A stretch of DNA of 64,000 nucleotides from Paralvinella palmiformis (lineage: Eukaryota; Annelida; Polychaeta; Terebellida; Alvinellidae). This document shows, in pieces, positions 46,801 to 56,529 of this stretch (position 1 is its first letter; every line of letters begins with the position of its first letter). The notes beneath the pieces are model-generated. The model did no database searches. It saw only the letters and a program-made list of their open reading frames with translations, and was not told the origin of the DNA. The stretch covers positions 691,501 through 755,500 of the forward strand of contig JAODUP010000035.1 in assembly GCA_025642065.1 (NCBI GenBank), given 5' to 3'. A program made the position numbers and the translations under genes.

Positions 46801-49800
46801 GACAATGATTCGGATTTTGAGGGATTTTAAGTTATTACTTGACCTCAACTTATATGGTGAGCATATGCCCGAGGAAAGAATCACGGAGTCAAAAATTTAC
46901 CTTGACTTATCTGCCGGGTTGACTGACTTATACGCAAGTATATACTGTACAGAAGTTATAAAGGGGCTCATGCGTTCACATCTGCTGCAACAGAATCTTG
47001 ACTAGATGTCTCAGTGACAGTGAACAAAACTAAATTCTTGTCAGTCATTTCAGATGGTTCAACATACACTGCTGTATTTGAACAAAAAATAGTTTACTCC
47101 AGATATTGTGTCAATGGAGCTGTATCTGTCATCTACACAGCTCTTCAAATGCTGACTCAGGCTACCAAAGTATGATTCAGAGTATACTAGTCCTGCTAGA
47201 AGGCATGGATTTTGAACTTATTTCACACCGTACTATTTGAAAGCTAAGCGAAATAAACTCAGGGCATGTTATTATATTTAACAAACAATTTTACAAACTG
47301 ATGTGTCAATAATTAGAACAAACTGGATAAAAGCTGATCAATATTTGGCCAATATTGAGCACCATTATTTGAAAAGTAGCTGGAGTAAACTGAAATTTCT
47401 ATCACTGATGTATGATGCCATCCCAAAAATCAAAGTCTCTAAACTAGCTTTAAAATCACTGACCTGATATTATGCACTGGATCAACCCATAGTCGACGGA
47501 TGAGTTATGAACATGCAAGGTAACACTTATTTAGTTATTATCCAATAAATATGTTTCCATCAAGAACAAAATCTCAAGGGAAAAGTTATCAGACAGACAG
47601 CTGCTATAAGATCAGGTTGGGGTTTCTGCTGCACAGCAGCCAGAAAGTGGCAGAAAATACTTTCTGCCCGCAGAAACTTGCTTTAAAATGATAAATTCGA
47701 AAATAGGGGCACTTGAAGTTCTAAATTTATTGTAAAATTGTGGGATACTTCTTAAGAATTTATAAGGGTTTCAAGAACAGAGAAATATTCGCAGAATCCA
47801 CTTATTTGAAAAACACAATCAAGTTTATTTAGTTGATACTCATACAGGAACTTTATACTGCTACATTAATTTATTGATTCAACTGCCATTAAGCATGGAA
47901 ACTTTTAGCAAAAACATCAAGGAAGTCAGTGCAATCAGTCAATCACTAATCCATTGGGATTAGGTGCACTACGATATTGGATTCAATAATCCAAGTCTGT
48001 ATGTCCTCTGAGCATCCTGTAATAGAGAACCAACTTTGCCTTACTCACCAAGTCGGTTTCGGAGTTTGCTGAGCATAAGTCCAAAGGTTGAAAACACTCT
48101 CAGAAGAAGCAAAAGTAGCATACAGCTGTATCATAGTGTCCACTAATTATAACCCATCTGGAAAATTATACTTTTGCAATCTTTCGCACCATGTCAGGGT
48201 GCCACTTTTGTTCTGAAGAAGAAGATTGCTTTGTTGATAGTCCACGTCCTCTGTATTCAAGATGAAATTTGTATGCAACAATGTGGCATAAGGGCCTTTG
48301 TGAAATAATGCTGAATATAATTTTTGTGAGGCTGGAGTAGTGGCTCATCTTGCAACTCCACGAAGATCTTGCACACATCAGCTGATATACTAAATTCTGA
48401 TTTGATGGAAGAGGCTGTAATCCATGCACCATTCCCTGCATTCTTTTTCAAATGAATGTTTTTAATGTTACGTTAAGGGGCAATGTATTATATAAGCAAT
48501 GCTTCAAGCATCCTTCTTTTCAACGCTCTATATTTGTTTGCTTTCATTAAAATTATGTATTATGCATGTTAAAATAAACAAATTGAATACAACAGGTCGT
48601 AGAAGGGGCTTCCATTCTGATATTAATTATCAAAGGTCAGTGTTGAAGGGCTTCCCCTTTGATGATTGTCAAAGATCAATCCTTTGACGGATATGTTAGG
48701 AGGTAGATGCTAACCAAGCAGAACAATCAACGGCTTGTGAAAGATTGTCTGGATGTTCTGATAAACCCAATTACAAATATAGTTAATAAATCATTATCTC
48801 TGGGTGTTTTCCCAAGATCCATGAAAGCTGCCCTTGTAAAACCATTAATAAAAAAAACACACTATGGACTGTAATATTCTAAACAATTACAGACCTGTTT
48901 CAAATCTTACATTTTTATCTAAAGCTAGAGAAAAGGCAGTTGCTTTCCATCTAAACAAATATTTAATCAATAATAACCTTAATGAATCACTACAGTCTGC
49001 CTATAAAAGTGATCACAGCACAGAAAGAGCCTTGGTTCGAGTGAAAAATGATATTATGATGTCAATTGATCAAGGTAAGCCAGTAATACTTGTTCTTCTG
49101 GACATGTCTGCTGCATTTGATACAGTTGACCATAAAGTACTTTTCTCTAGGTTAAAAGACATGTTTGGTCTGTCAGGTAGAGTACTTGAATGGTTTAGAT
49201 CCTATCTGGAACAACGCTCCCAGAGAGTGTCTGTTCATGGTATTTTATCTGACATTCAGTTTTTGTTATCTGGTGTACCTCAGGGTTCAGTTCTTGGTCC
49301 TCTGGTTTTCACAATGTATACCCATCCTCTTGGGATCATTGCGCAGCGATATGGGGTTAAATATCACTTGTATGCTGATGACACACAGCTGTATATATCA
49401 CTGGATCCTGACAATGAGTTAAATTTCTCCTCTTCCTTGAAGAATTTAGAACATTGTATTGCCGATATTCGGCTATGGATGACTCAAAATCTTCTAAAAC
49501 TAAATGATAATAAAACAATATTTTATATTTGGCATCACCACATTGTGTTAAATCCCTAAAGACACCAGCATTACAGATGGGTGCATCTTCAATTACCCCT
49601 AATGGATCAGTAAAAAATCTAGGGGTTATTTTTGACCAATGTATTAACAGCATGAACATGTCACATCAGTATGCCGAGCTGGGCACTACCGTCTTAAGAA
49701 CATCCACTGTTTAAAAGCATTCTTGACACAAGAATCACTTGTAACTGTAGTTCATGCCTTTGTTACATCTCGTATAGACTAATGTAACTCCCTGTTATAT

Positions 49801-51313
49801 GGCATATCTGATTATAACATTAATCCCTTCAGCGAATTCAGAATAGTGCAGCTCGCATTGTAACAAATACTAGAAAATATGATCATATCACCCCAATTCT
49901 TCAAAAACTACATTGGCTACCTGTTAGACAGCGTATCCATTTTAAGATTCTGTTAATAACTTCTAAATCTATTAATGATATGGCGCCAGAATACCTGTGT
50001 GAACTGGTTTCCATTAGAAAGTCATCCCGAAAACTCAGGTGATCCAGTCAGATACTATTGCAGGTGCCAGTGCCTCGGCTCAAGTCATATGGTGATTGTG
50101 CATTTAGTGTCGCCTCCATGGTCTAGTGGTAGCGTGCTGGACTACAGATCAGTGCAGCTCGCATTGTAACAAATACTAGAAAATATGATCATATCACCCC
50201 AATTCGTGTTCGAATCCCGGCGTGGGCATATCTGAAGGTTGTTTCATCTTTCACTTCGTCTCATTATCTTTGGTCCAGTTTGGAAGTTGCTCGGCCCATT
50301 TAGCCTACCTTGTGCACAAAAGTGGCCATAAAACATCAATCATCATCAACACACAGGTTTAGGTTAGAAGTATACGCAGGTTAATTTAACCACAAAGGCG
50401 AGACCCAGAAGGTGCAGCGATCGAGCACCGAGATAAATGATAAATCCAGCTCACACGAAAAACCGCCTATATATGCATTTATACTAGTATATCTATTAAA
50501 ATGCCCAATAACACCATTTTGGACGATAATTCACCGAAATCTCACCAGGCGCCATTATGATTCACTTAACTACATCAGACCCCGGTGCGTTAAAATTAGT
50601 GTTTAGCATAGTTTTCAATTTGTATCCGTGATTTCTTTCGGTATTTACAATAAATATCCGTCTGATTATAACAGCCTTATGAGGCTTTTGAGTTATCATT
50701 ATAAATTAACCACAATGTCAATGCCAATTAACTGGATATTTTTTTTTGCTAATTTTAATATGGCGTAGACCCCCCGTAGTAATATCTAATTAAATATCTA
50801 TTTGATAAAATTAATATGATTAATAATAATTTTATGTATATTTTGTCTTTATTAGAAGATTATAAAATTGTAGCGATAATTATATATAATCTATATATAT
50901 ATATATAGATTATATATAAACTGCGTGTGCGTTTAATTCATTTAAAAATAAATATGACCGTTTTGTACCTGGGAAACGAATTTTTGTCTATGAAAGCAGC
51001 CACCTGGTTTTCTACCAATATTATAACCCAAGAATCACGGATCCCATTAAAAAAAACACCACAATTTAGACTAGCGAGTTGCGTCATATTGCACCACCTT
51101 ACAGTTAAGCCGGCTGGTGATGCAAGTCAGTTTGAATTGAAACCTACCGTACATGCCAGTAATAGATCTACACTGTTTTTGTAGTTTTTGAATGGTGATG
51201 TTTCCTGTAAATAAATTCCTTCCACTTTCTGCTTGCCCATAAATGTACTGTTTTAAAAATAATGAACTCAGCGGTTTGACAGCTGTCATTACCCTCCTGA
51301 TGGGCGCAGCCAT
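39444..51313 (-). CDS. CCDC90B: CCDC90/MCUR1-family mitochondrial coiled-coil protein, 3' exon missing
   Basis: The family (CCDC90B and MCUR1) consists of mitochondrial inner-membrane coiled-coil proteins; MCUR1 is linked to the calcium uniporter. Seven exons join in consistent phase: 51313-51148, 44220-44101, 43343-43240, 42722-42621, 39876-39763, 39612-39444, all with GT/AG borders, and at least one more expected downstream. Exon 1 gives a basic, amphipathic targeting sequence ([20 protein letters not shown]). Exons 2-3 carry the family signature [15 protein letters not shown] and [12 protein letters not shown]. Exons 4-6 form the coiled coil, with [30 protein letters not shown] and [19 protein letters not shown]. 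The window yields about 258 residues, ending KYAG just before the expected C-terminal membrane span. That last short exon was not found, so six coding exons are placed. It is head-to-head with UBE2C. Confidence 0.88.
40425..42120 (-). mobile_element. hAT transposase relic (ZNF862-like), in intron
   Basis: Minus-strand fragments follow hAT order. An N-terminal part with basic residues lies at 42098-41769 ([20 protein letters not shown]). The start of the catalytic domain is at 41568-41302 ([20 protein letters not shown]), and the C-terminal dimerisation region at 40683-40420 ([20 protein letters not shown], then [16 protein letters not shown]). Stops separate the blocks. It lies in the same orientation as its host gene, in the intron between 39876 and 42621, and is inactive. 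Confidence 0.75.
43481..43860. repeat. 380-bp compound microsatellite in an intron
   Basis: Alternating GA, TA, CA, GA, CA blocks with small interruptions. Five long open frames on both strands are low-complexity artefacts. It lies in the CCDC90B intron between 43343 and 44101, so the transcript would carry long CU/GU/AU runs there. Confidence 0.95.
44618..44776 (-). mobile_element. tRNA-derived SINE (family A, internally deleted head)
   Basis: The minus strand has GGCACCTCCGTGATCAC, then a shortened head running into CCGTGTTCGAAACTCGG, CGTGGGCATATCTGAAGGGT, a TTTCATCTTCGAC block and TTTAGCCTACCATGTGCACA, ending in a short ATC tail. The A box and anticodon region are deleted. It lies in CCDC90B intron 1. 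Confidence 0.8.
45015..45460 (-). mobile_element. Possible retroposon 3' end
   Basis: On the minus strand the segment ends GGAAATAAATAACAACAAC, a polyadenylation-like signal plus AAC tail. It is preceded by a frame ending in an acidic stretch ([15 protein letters not shown]) at about 45180-45125. The coding family is not recognised. The similar edge at 38186 supports a repeat family. Confidence 0.35.
46108..46633 (+). repeat. Two-copy tandem duplication in CCDC90B intron 1
   Basis: Copy 1 (about 46108-46340) and copy 2 (about 46341-46633) share, in order, AAACTG-TTATTTGGATCTCA (ACTGTTATTTGGATCTCAC), GTCTTTATGTAAT or GTCTGTATGTAAT, a TAATAACACTT block, and ACAATCAGG.GTGTTT. Copy 2 carries about 55 extra bases. 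No coding content was seen. Confidence 0.75.
46990..47185 (+). mobile_element. hAT transposase fragment (ZNF862-like), plus strand
   Basis: The plus-strand frame from about 47007 reads [20 protein letters not shown], then [13 protein letters not shown]. This is the same block as [20 protein letters not shown] in the relic at 41302-41568, here in opposite orientation. The flanking frames are broken. Confidence 0.55.
47940..48460 (-). mobile_element. hAT transposase C-terminal relic, minus strand
   Basis: The minus strand gives [24 protein letters not shown] sequence near 48430, then [10 protein letters not shown]. At about 48090-48045 comes [19 protein letters not shown], the hallmark of the hAT dimerisation domain, followed by [10 protein letters not shown]. 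Stops and shifts are frequent. This hAT type is different from the ZNF862-like relic. Confidence 0.65.
48690..50108 (+). mobile_element. L2/CR1-like LINE, 5'-truncated RT copy
   Basis: The reverse-transcriptase domain is well preserved in the 231-codon frame at 48864-49559. [14 protein letters not shown] opens it, [18 protein letters not shown] holds the first catalytic Asp, [13 protein letters not shown] is the substrate-binding turn, and [11 protein letters not shown] contains the YxDD active site. A frameshift near 48862 joins upstream residues ([20 protein letters not shown]). Another near 49525 leads to [20 protein letters not shown], and further breaks lead to [20 protein letters not shown] and RLKSYGD at 50090, where a SINE cuts it off. 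The endonuclease is missing. It is dead but relatively young compared with the other LINE scraps of the window. Confidence 0.88.
50109..50346 (+). mobile_element. tRNA-derived SINE (family A) carrying a 55-nt LINE piece
   Basis: The SINE head (GTCGCCTCCATGGTCTAGTG, A box) and the remainder from the B box (GTGTTCGAATCCCGG) to an AATCATCATC tail are normal. Between them lie 55 nt (50151-50205) identical to 49845-49899 of the adjacent LINE. The chimera sits immediately after the broken LINE 3' end. Confidence 0.9.
50880..50919. repeat. Perfect 40-bp AT palindrome
   Basis: The arm TTATATATAATCTATATATA is followed directly by its exact complement, with no loop. It lies about 230 bp downstream of exon 1 of CCDC90B, inside its first intron. 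Confidence 0.9.
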
Positions 51314-51467
51314 TTTAGTGTCTCACTTTCGGAACCGAGACGGACTGATTAGAAGAAGAACGTAAGAGTGAGGCGAAATACCCTAAAATAGGTCGAATTT
51401 AGTGGCATTCAGTGGGACGAAGTTTAGGTGGTCCGAATTTGCCCAGAACTATGTAAACTAATCATTG

Positions 51468-51505
51468 ATTGGTCAATAGTTAAATATAAACTGCGACCTC
51501 ATTGG
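51468..51505 (-). promoter_or_regulatory. Pair of inverted CCAAT boxes, 33 bp apart
   Basis: ATTGG at 51468-51472 (TGATTGGTC) and at 51501-51505 (TCATTGGTTG) are reverse CCAAT boxes, start to start 33 bp. NF-Y boxes spaced 31-33 bp are typical of vertebrate late cell-cycle promoters, including mitotic genes. Function here is inferred. Confidence 0.6.
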
Positions 51506-51534
51506 TTGCTTTGGAATCCACATTGTGTGCAAGA

Positions 51535-51540
51535 TTCAAA
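51535..51540 (-). promoter_or_regulatory. CHR-like element, TTTGAA
   Basis: TTCAAA on the plus strand equals the canonical cell-cycle homology region TTTGAA on the minus strand. It lies 34 bp after the second CCAAT box and 103 bp before the first ATG of UBE2C. Vertebrate UBE2C is controlled through a CHR bound by DREAM and MMB complexes. A six-base match alone is weak; the spacing strengthens it. Confidence 0.5.
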
Positions 51541-51642
51541 TGCGGTTCGTAGATGTGCAGAAAATAGCTAAATAATCTATCGTGATATATTGGTATATAT
51601 AACTATACAAAAACCTTTATAATTAAACGCTTATCAGTGGTG

Positions 51643-54600
51643 ATGATGGCCAGCCAGAATATGGATCCTGCAGTAGCAGAAATTAGCTCAAAGGGTATAC
51701 CTAACCTAAACAACGGCACAAAAGAAACTCACTCGGCAACAAAAAGGTAAATAGATCGACCAGTCACCATATCATCAGCCATATGATATCTAGATGAGTA
51801 GATCTAATAATCATCTATATAATTATAATAAACTGTCTGTAGTGTAGACAGGAGAACTACTCAGAATAATGACATGTGTAATCCAGTAACTGTAATAGTC
51901 TAGAGGTTAGGAAACCCAAAATGTAACTTGTTCTATTTTTAGTATTTAATCAATAATCATTCATGTCAAAAGTGAAAAGGAATCTAGAGTCTCTACTGGT
52001 AGATCTAAAACATAGTACGTTGTTGCGTAGCCGAACATCTCAACCACTTCGTAAAAAATCATAGATTATATACTATAATATAGTCTAGATCTGTACAGAT
52101 TGGTTGCCAGTCGCTTTGTGAAGTTTGTCTCCATTACATTAGATCTAGATAGCAACCGTTCGTCGCACAGAGCCTTCAAAGGGTCGATTCGTCGCCTGTG
52201 GCTATGGCAATCAGTGGCATGACTGAGTGATAAGTGATTTCGTCGACAAATAAAAGTTGTAGCAGCGATAATTCCTAGATGTCTAGCCATCATTTGGCAA
52301 ATAAGGGACAAAAACACGCAACTGAATTAGATCTAAATGGTTTAATAAAGCAAACATAAATCAAAATTACATAGACAATTTGATACAAATAACAAAAACA
52401 CACATTATTCATTAAGCTGAAAGAGATGATTTAAAAGCATAAGTCTGACAAGAGGGTTTCTATCAAACAAGAAGGCATAGCTATAAAAGTATAAGCTGCC
52501 AAGAAAGCATAACAAGACCTGGCTAAGACGACACTACTTCAGAGAAAGGATAACATGTTCCTGGAACAGCTTGCCTGATAAAGTAGTGGAGCCTCCTAGT
52601 ATACAATCTTTTGAGAGGAGACTAGATAAACGCTGGAGGGATCAGGATCTGATTTTTAATTATGAGGCAGCTCTGAGATTGGGTCACAAACCTATTTATG
52701 AACTAACAGCCCCAAATTTCTGCTCAAAATTGAATGAGGATCTGAACACACAGGACTAACAACCTATGTCCAGTATCTACCTAAGTAAGTATATGTACAA
52801 ATTAACAACATACAGATATTTATGGAGTGCCCATTCCAGAATTTGGGTGCCTGGAATAAACAGTTGTCGCTGGGCCTCTGTCTTTATTTCGGCTCTGAGA
52901 GTCTGACCTGAGCAGCTTCACTGATGCCGAAGGTTAGTGGATGTAAATGTTCAACTGCACCAGGGGAAAAACCATTTTGTTCTTTCACCCTAGCCTTACA
53001 CATGATAGATGCATTTCGGATACTGCAGTGCCAATCTGTTGCATGGGTCCATATCTTAGAAACTGTGTATATAAACCCAAGAGAATTGTGAAATGGTCGC
53101 ACCCATGTTTTGTAGAAGATTTGATTCTGGTCCAAGTCACTTCTGTATTGTCTCAGGGGTTGTATTGAGCAGTGATGTCTCATTTATCACTGGAGTCATG
53201 AATGCTGTCATGTCCACTTTGGGCATCAGTGACAGATTTGGTGCTGAACATTCCATCGCTGTGATAGGATCGATCCTGATTTATTTACTACAGATAATCA
53301 GTTAATGTTTAGCGAATGCATTGACTGACTCAGCCTTGTACACGATTAAACTTTAAACTCTACCCACCAATGGCTGGATATACATTATTTAGTACAAAGT
53401 ACAGACTATTGGCTTGATCAATTTGATTTATTTATTCTCAAGGCCTATCCTACGGGAGCTACAAAGTTTTAATCAGTTTTAACAGCCATAAAACAGAGAG
53501 CACTTAAAAAGATTAACTTTGTGTTGTTTTAGAAACAAGAGTATATGAGTTTATATAAAATCACACATTCACTTATCTACTTACTGGAAAACGGATGAAG
53601 ACAAAATATGTGGCTCGACTGATAACTTGGTTGGTCACAAATCTTTAGGATCAGAGTTAAAATCCAGGTTTTGCTATGTCAGATTGATTATCTTTTATTG
53701 CGCTTTAATTCCCAGTAACTGAGGTGGATAAATACATTGTTAGAATGGTGTGTTGGTATCAATTTCGGGCAATACTGCATATAAGCATATTATTTATTGT
53801 TGGTATTTCTATATATTAGATAAGTTACAAACTTGCTACCTTTTGATGTTGTGTTTATAAACAATGAAATATTGTTGACGACTTATGAAATTGACACATG
53901 TAAAGATTGAGGTGTGACAGTTTAGTGCTACAAAAATGATAGAACAGTAAGGTAGAGACTAAGTCTGGATACCATATGCTACGTCATCTGTTAGTACTGT
54001 GACAACAACTAGTAAGGATCATGAATAAGACATAGAATCTTATATTTTAATATTTAATAAGATTTAGTATAGATGAGGATTGACATGTGATGAAATTATC
54101 TACAGAAACACAGCTGTGAATCTACTAGTGCTATAGAGCTTTGCAGCATAACCCCCAACCATCTGCATTACATGAGTACCCTGATCATTTCAGAACAGAC
54201 ATTGAATAATCATATTGCTAAACAGTTATTCTGCCAAAACTAAACACAAAGATATTAGTCACCCTACAACAAATAAGGTAAGGAAATGAAATATCCCATC
54301 TGGCAAAATTCTTGTTGCTGTTATGATTCAGTTTATCAATGGTGCTGATTGGTAAATCTTGTACGCTTATTTTATGACCTCTCTATTTATTCGACCATGT
54401 GCAGTAAAGCTGTCCTAAAAACTGAATTTCTTATTTTCACTAAAGAAGTAAGATATATTTCACAATTTTTGACAATGTAAAGTACTGTCATCTTTAACTA
54501 CTGGTTATGGTTTCAAATGTGAAACTCCTTAAATTAATGTGTTTTTTTTGTTTGTTTCAGGTTACAGAAAGAACTAAGTACTCTAATGGTAGGTTAACTA

Positions 54601-56017
54601 ATTGCCAAGTTTAATAAATATTTACCTATATTTATCCATGGCAGCCATTTTGACTGTTTATACTCTGATAGCTGTACGATTAGTACTGGTACTTATCACT
54701 TCAGTATACTATTTGTATATATATTAATTAGTTTCATTGTAATGTTTGATGTGCCATCCCTTAAAATGGAGACAGTAGGAATCTCTACTACTATAGATGA
54801 TATTGTTTTGGTCCCTCTAGATGTGTGGAGATAAAGGCATATCAGCTTTTCCAGAAGGGGACAACTTGTTCAGGTGGAAAGCAACAATACAAGGTCCATC
54901 AGGAACAGTCAGTATATTATTTGTTGACTTGAATAGTTGAGTACCTTATCTGAATAACTGAAGTTTATGCCCATTTATTAGGCTCCATTCTTGTTAGACA
55001 ATCTTCTAATATATTTATTTGCTGGTAAAATATTGAAATACAATGTTGTTTGTGCTGATGTTTTATACGTTGGTTATTTGGCTGAACTGAACAATTGCTC
55101 ATTTACCTGTGTGATGTTCTCGGCAGGTGAAAACACAGCTGCTGTTTCCTGGTCGGGAACATGGAAAGTTAGTTCTGAAATACCTGGAAACTGACTAATC
55201 TTTGTTTGAATTGGGTTATGACTGAAATGTTTTGATTCCATTTTATGAGTTGAATGGGAGATGAAGTGGGATTTCAATATTTGTCTTCGGGCATGTATTT
55301 AGCATTTAATCCTTCAATGAGGAGTATTTTCTGAATTAAATTTTGAAACAGTCACTTGTTTTAAGAACAACATTCAAATTGGATGTGGATGTATCTTAAT
55401 TCTTGTGCTTTGGTGTATGAAACTGAACAAGATGATATATACAGTTTATGAACAGGACACTTCTTTGGTAATCACAAAGATGAAAATGCATTACTTCTGT
55501 TTTGCAGGTATACGAAGGCTTGTTGTACAAGCTTGTGATGGAATTTCCAAGCAGTTATCCATACACTGCACCGACAGTAAAATTTGAAACGCCTTGCTAC
55601 CATCCAAACGTTGACCAGCATGGTAACATTTGTCTGGACATACTGAAAGAGAAATGGTCAGCCATGTACGATGTTAAGACTTTGTTATTGTCTCTCCAGA
55701 GCTTACTTGGAGGTTTGTAGCTTATATGGTAATGATATAATTTGCTGAGATGAAGCCACTTTTGATTTATTAAAAATTTTGCAGAATACTATTCAGTCCC
55801 AAATGGCATATGTTGTAAAATCTTAATGTTCTTTAGTTCATCTCTGAAGGTTTATCTCACTTTTATTTCTAACATTTCTTTGTTGATTTTGTTTATTTGT
55901 ACAGATCCCAACATTGAGAGCCCGCTGAATATTCATGCTGCTGAACTCTGGGATAGTCAAGTGCTCTATAAGAAGATTGTGCGAGAAAAATATAACAAAG
56001 ATGTCTTAGGAAAATAG
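51643..56017 (+). CDS. UBE2C: Ubiquitin-conjugating enzyme E2 C, complete
   Basis: UBE2C (UbcH10) is the E2 that primes ubiquitin chains for the anaphase-promoting complex in mitosis. Five exons join in phase with GT/AG borders: 51643-51746, 54561-54588 (only 28 nt), 54821-54907, 55508-55712, 55905-56017. They give 178 residues, or 177 from the second Met (51646, MASQN), which is the likelier start because it puts the active-site Cys at 114 as in human. A disordered N-terminal extension of about 30 residues precedes the UBC fold. Motifs are [15 protein letters not shown], the HPN motif in CYHPNVDQ, and the catalytic [12 protein letters not shown]. The C-terminal helix contains HAAELW. The position of the human destruction box (R-x-x-L) reads KTLL here. 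Intron 1 (2.8 kb) contains a LINE fragment. Confidence 0.96.
52490..52790 (+). mobile_element. CR1-like LINE, 3'-terminal coding fragment, in UBE2C intron 1
   Basis: The plus strand reads [20 protein letters not shown], then [20 protein letters not shown] and KRWRDQD to a stop at about 52757. This is the usual end of a CR1/jockey-type ORF2 (WNSLP, then S..SF..RLD..W). No upstream RT is present. It has the same orientation as the host gene. Confidence 0.7.
52791..54560. other. Remainder of UBE2C intron 1
   Basis: No exon or RNA gene seen. Short plus frames at 52947 and 53093 have no recognisable domain. The polypyrimidine tract with TTTGTTTCAG that ends the intron is clear at 54541-54560. Confidence 0.5.
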
Positions 56018-56510
56018 AAACTACACCGGACACAATTTACTTGCCAACCGTTTCCCTCTGTTCACAATGGTGTTCAAAATTGATGACAGCTGTTTACATC
56101 CACCAAGTTATACGTTTGGTGGCGATATCTGTCGCAGCTGATGTTTATTCATAATGCTATAGCATCCACGACATCATCATGACTACTATGTGGTTATGTC
56201 ATATCAGGACTGTGTTTGCAGTGGTCATTGTTTGCTCACAGGCATTATTCTCACTTGCTATGTATATTCATTCATGTCATTCTTTGTATTTGCCAGTTCC
56301 TCAGTACTTTCTGTTCCGAGGTTTGTTGTTTCCTCGAGGTGATGTTTTCTGTTTCATTCTTTCATTAATCATCTGTGGTATAGGTGCTTCTCATTAGCCT
56401 TGTTTGCATATTTTGGGCATAACAGGTTCAGTTTGTGGTGGTTTGATTGGCTGTGTGGGTATGACAAATGTTGTGTTTTCACCTAGCTAACAGTTGTTGT
56501 GAATGTTGTT

Positions 56511-56516
56511 AATAAA
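56511..56516 (+). terminator. UBE2C polyadenylation signal AATAAA
   Basis: First canonical AATAAA downstream of the stop codon, about 495 bp after it, followed by a moderately GT-rich region. It implies a 3' untranslated region of about 0.5 kb. Confidence 0.65.
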
Positions 56517-56529
56517 ATTGCCGACGACC

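Larger units (their letters stand above)
51314..51642. promoter_or_regulatory. Bidirectional promoter of CCDC90B and UBE2C
   Basis: The two start codons lie 329 bp apart in divergent orientation, so the segment must hold both core promoters and both 5' untranslated regions. No TATA box is obvious on the UBE2C side. CCAAT and CHR-like elements lie in the half nearer to UBE2C and are listed separately. Confidence 0.8.

Noticed and set aside
48864..49559. RT frame as a functional host gene
   Set aside because: Frameshifts on both sides, missing endonuclease and the truncated 3' end show a dead LINE copy.
53093..53305. Plus-strand 70-codon frame with a hydrophobic end, as a hidden UBE2C-intron gene
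   Set aside because: No start context, no homologous domain, and the UBE2C exons on both sides join perfectly without it.
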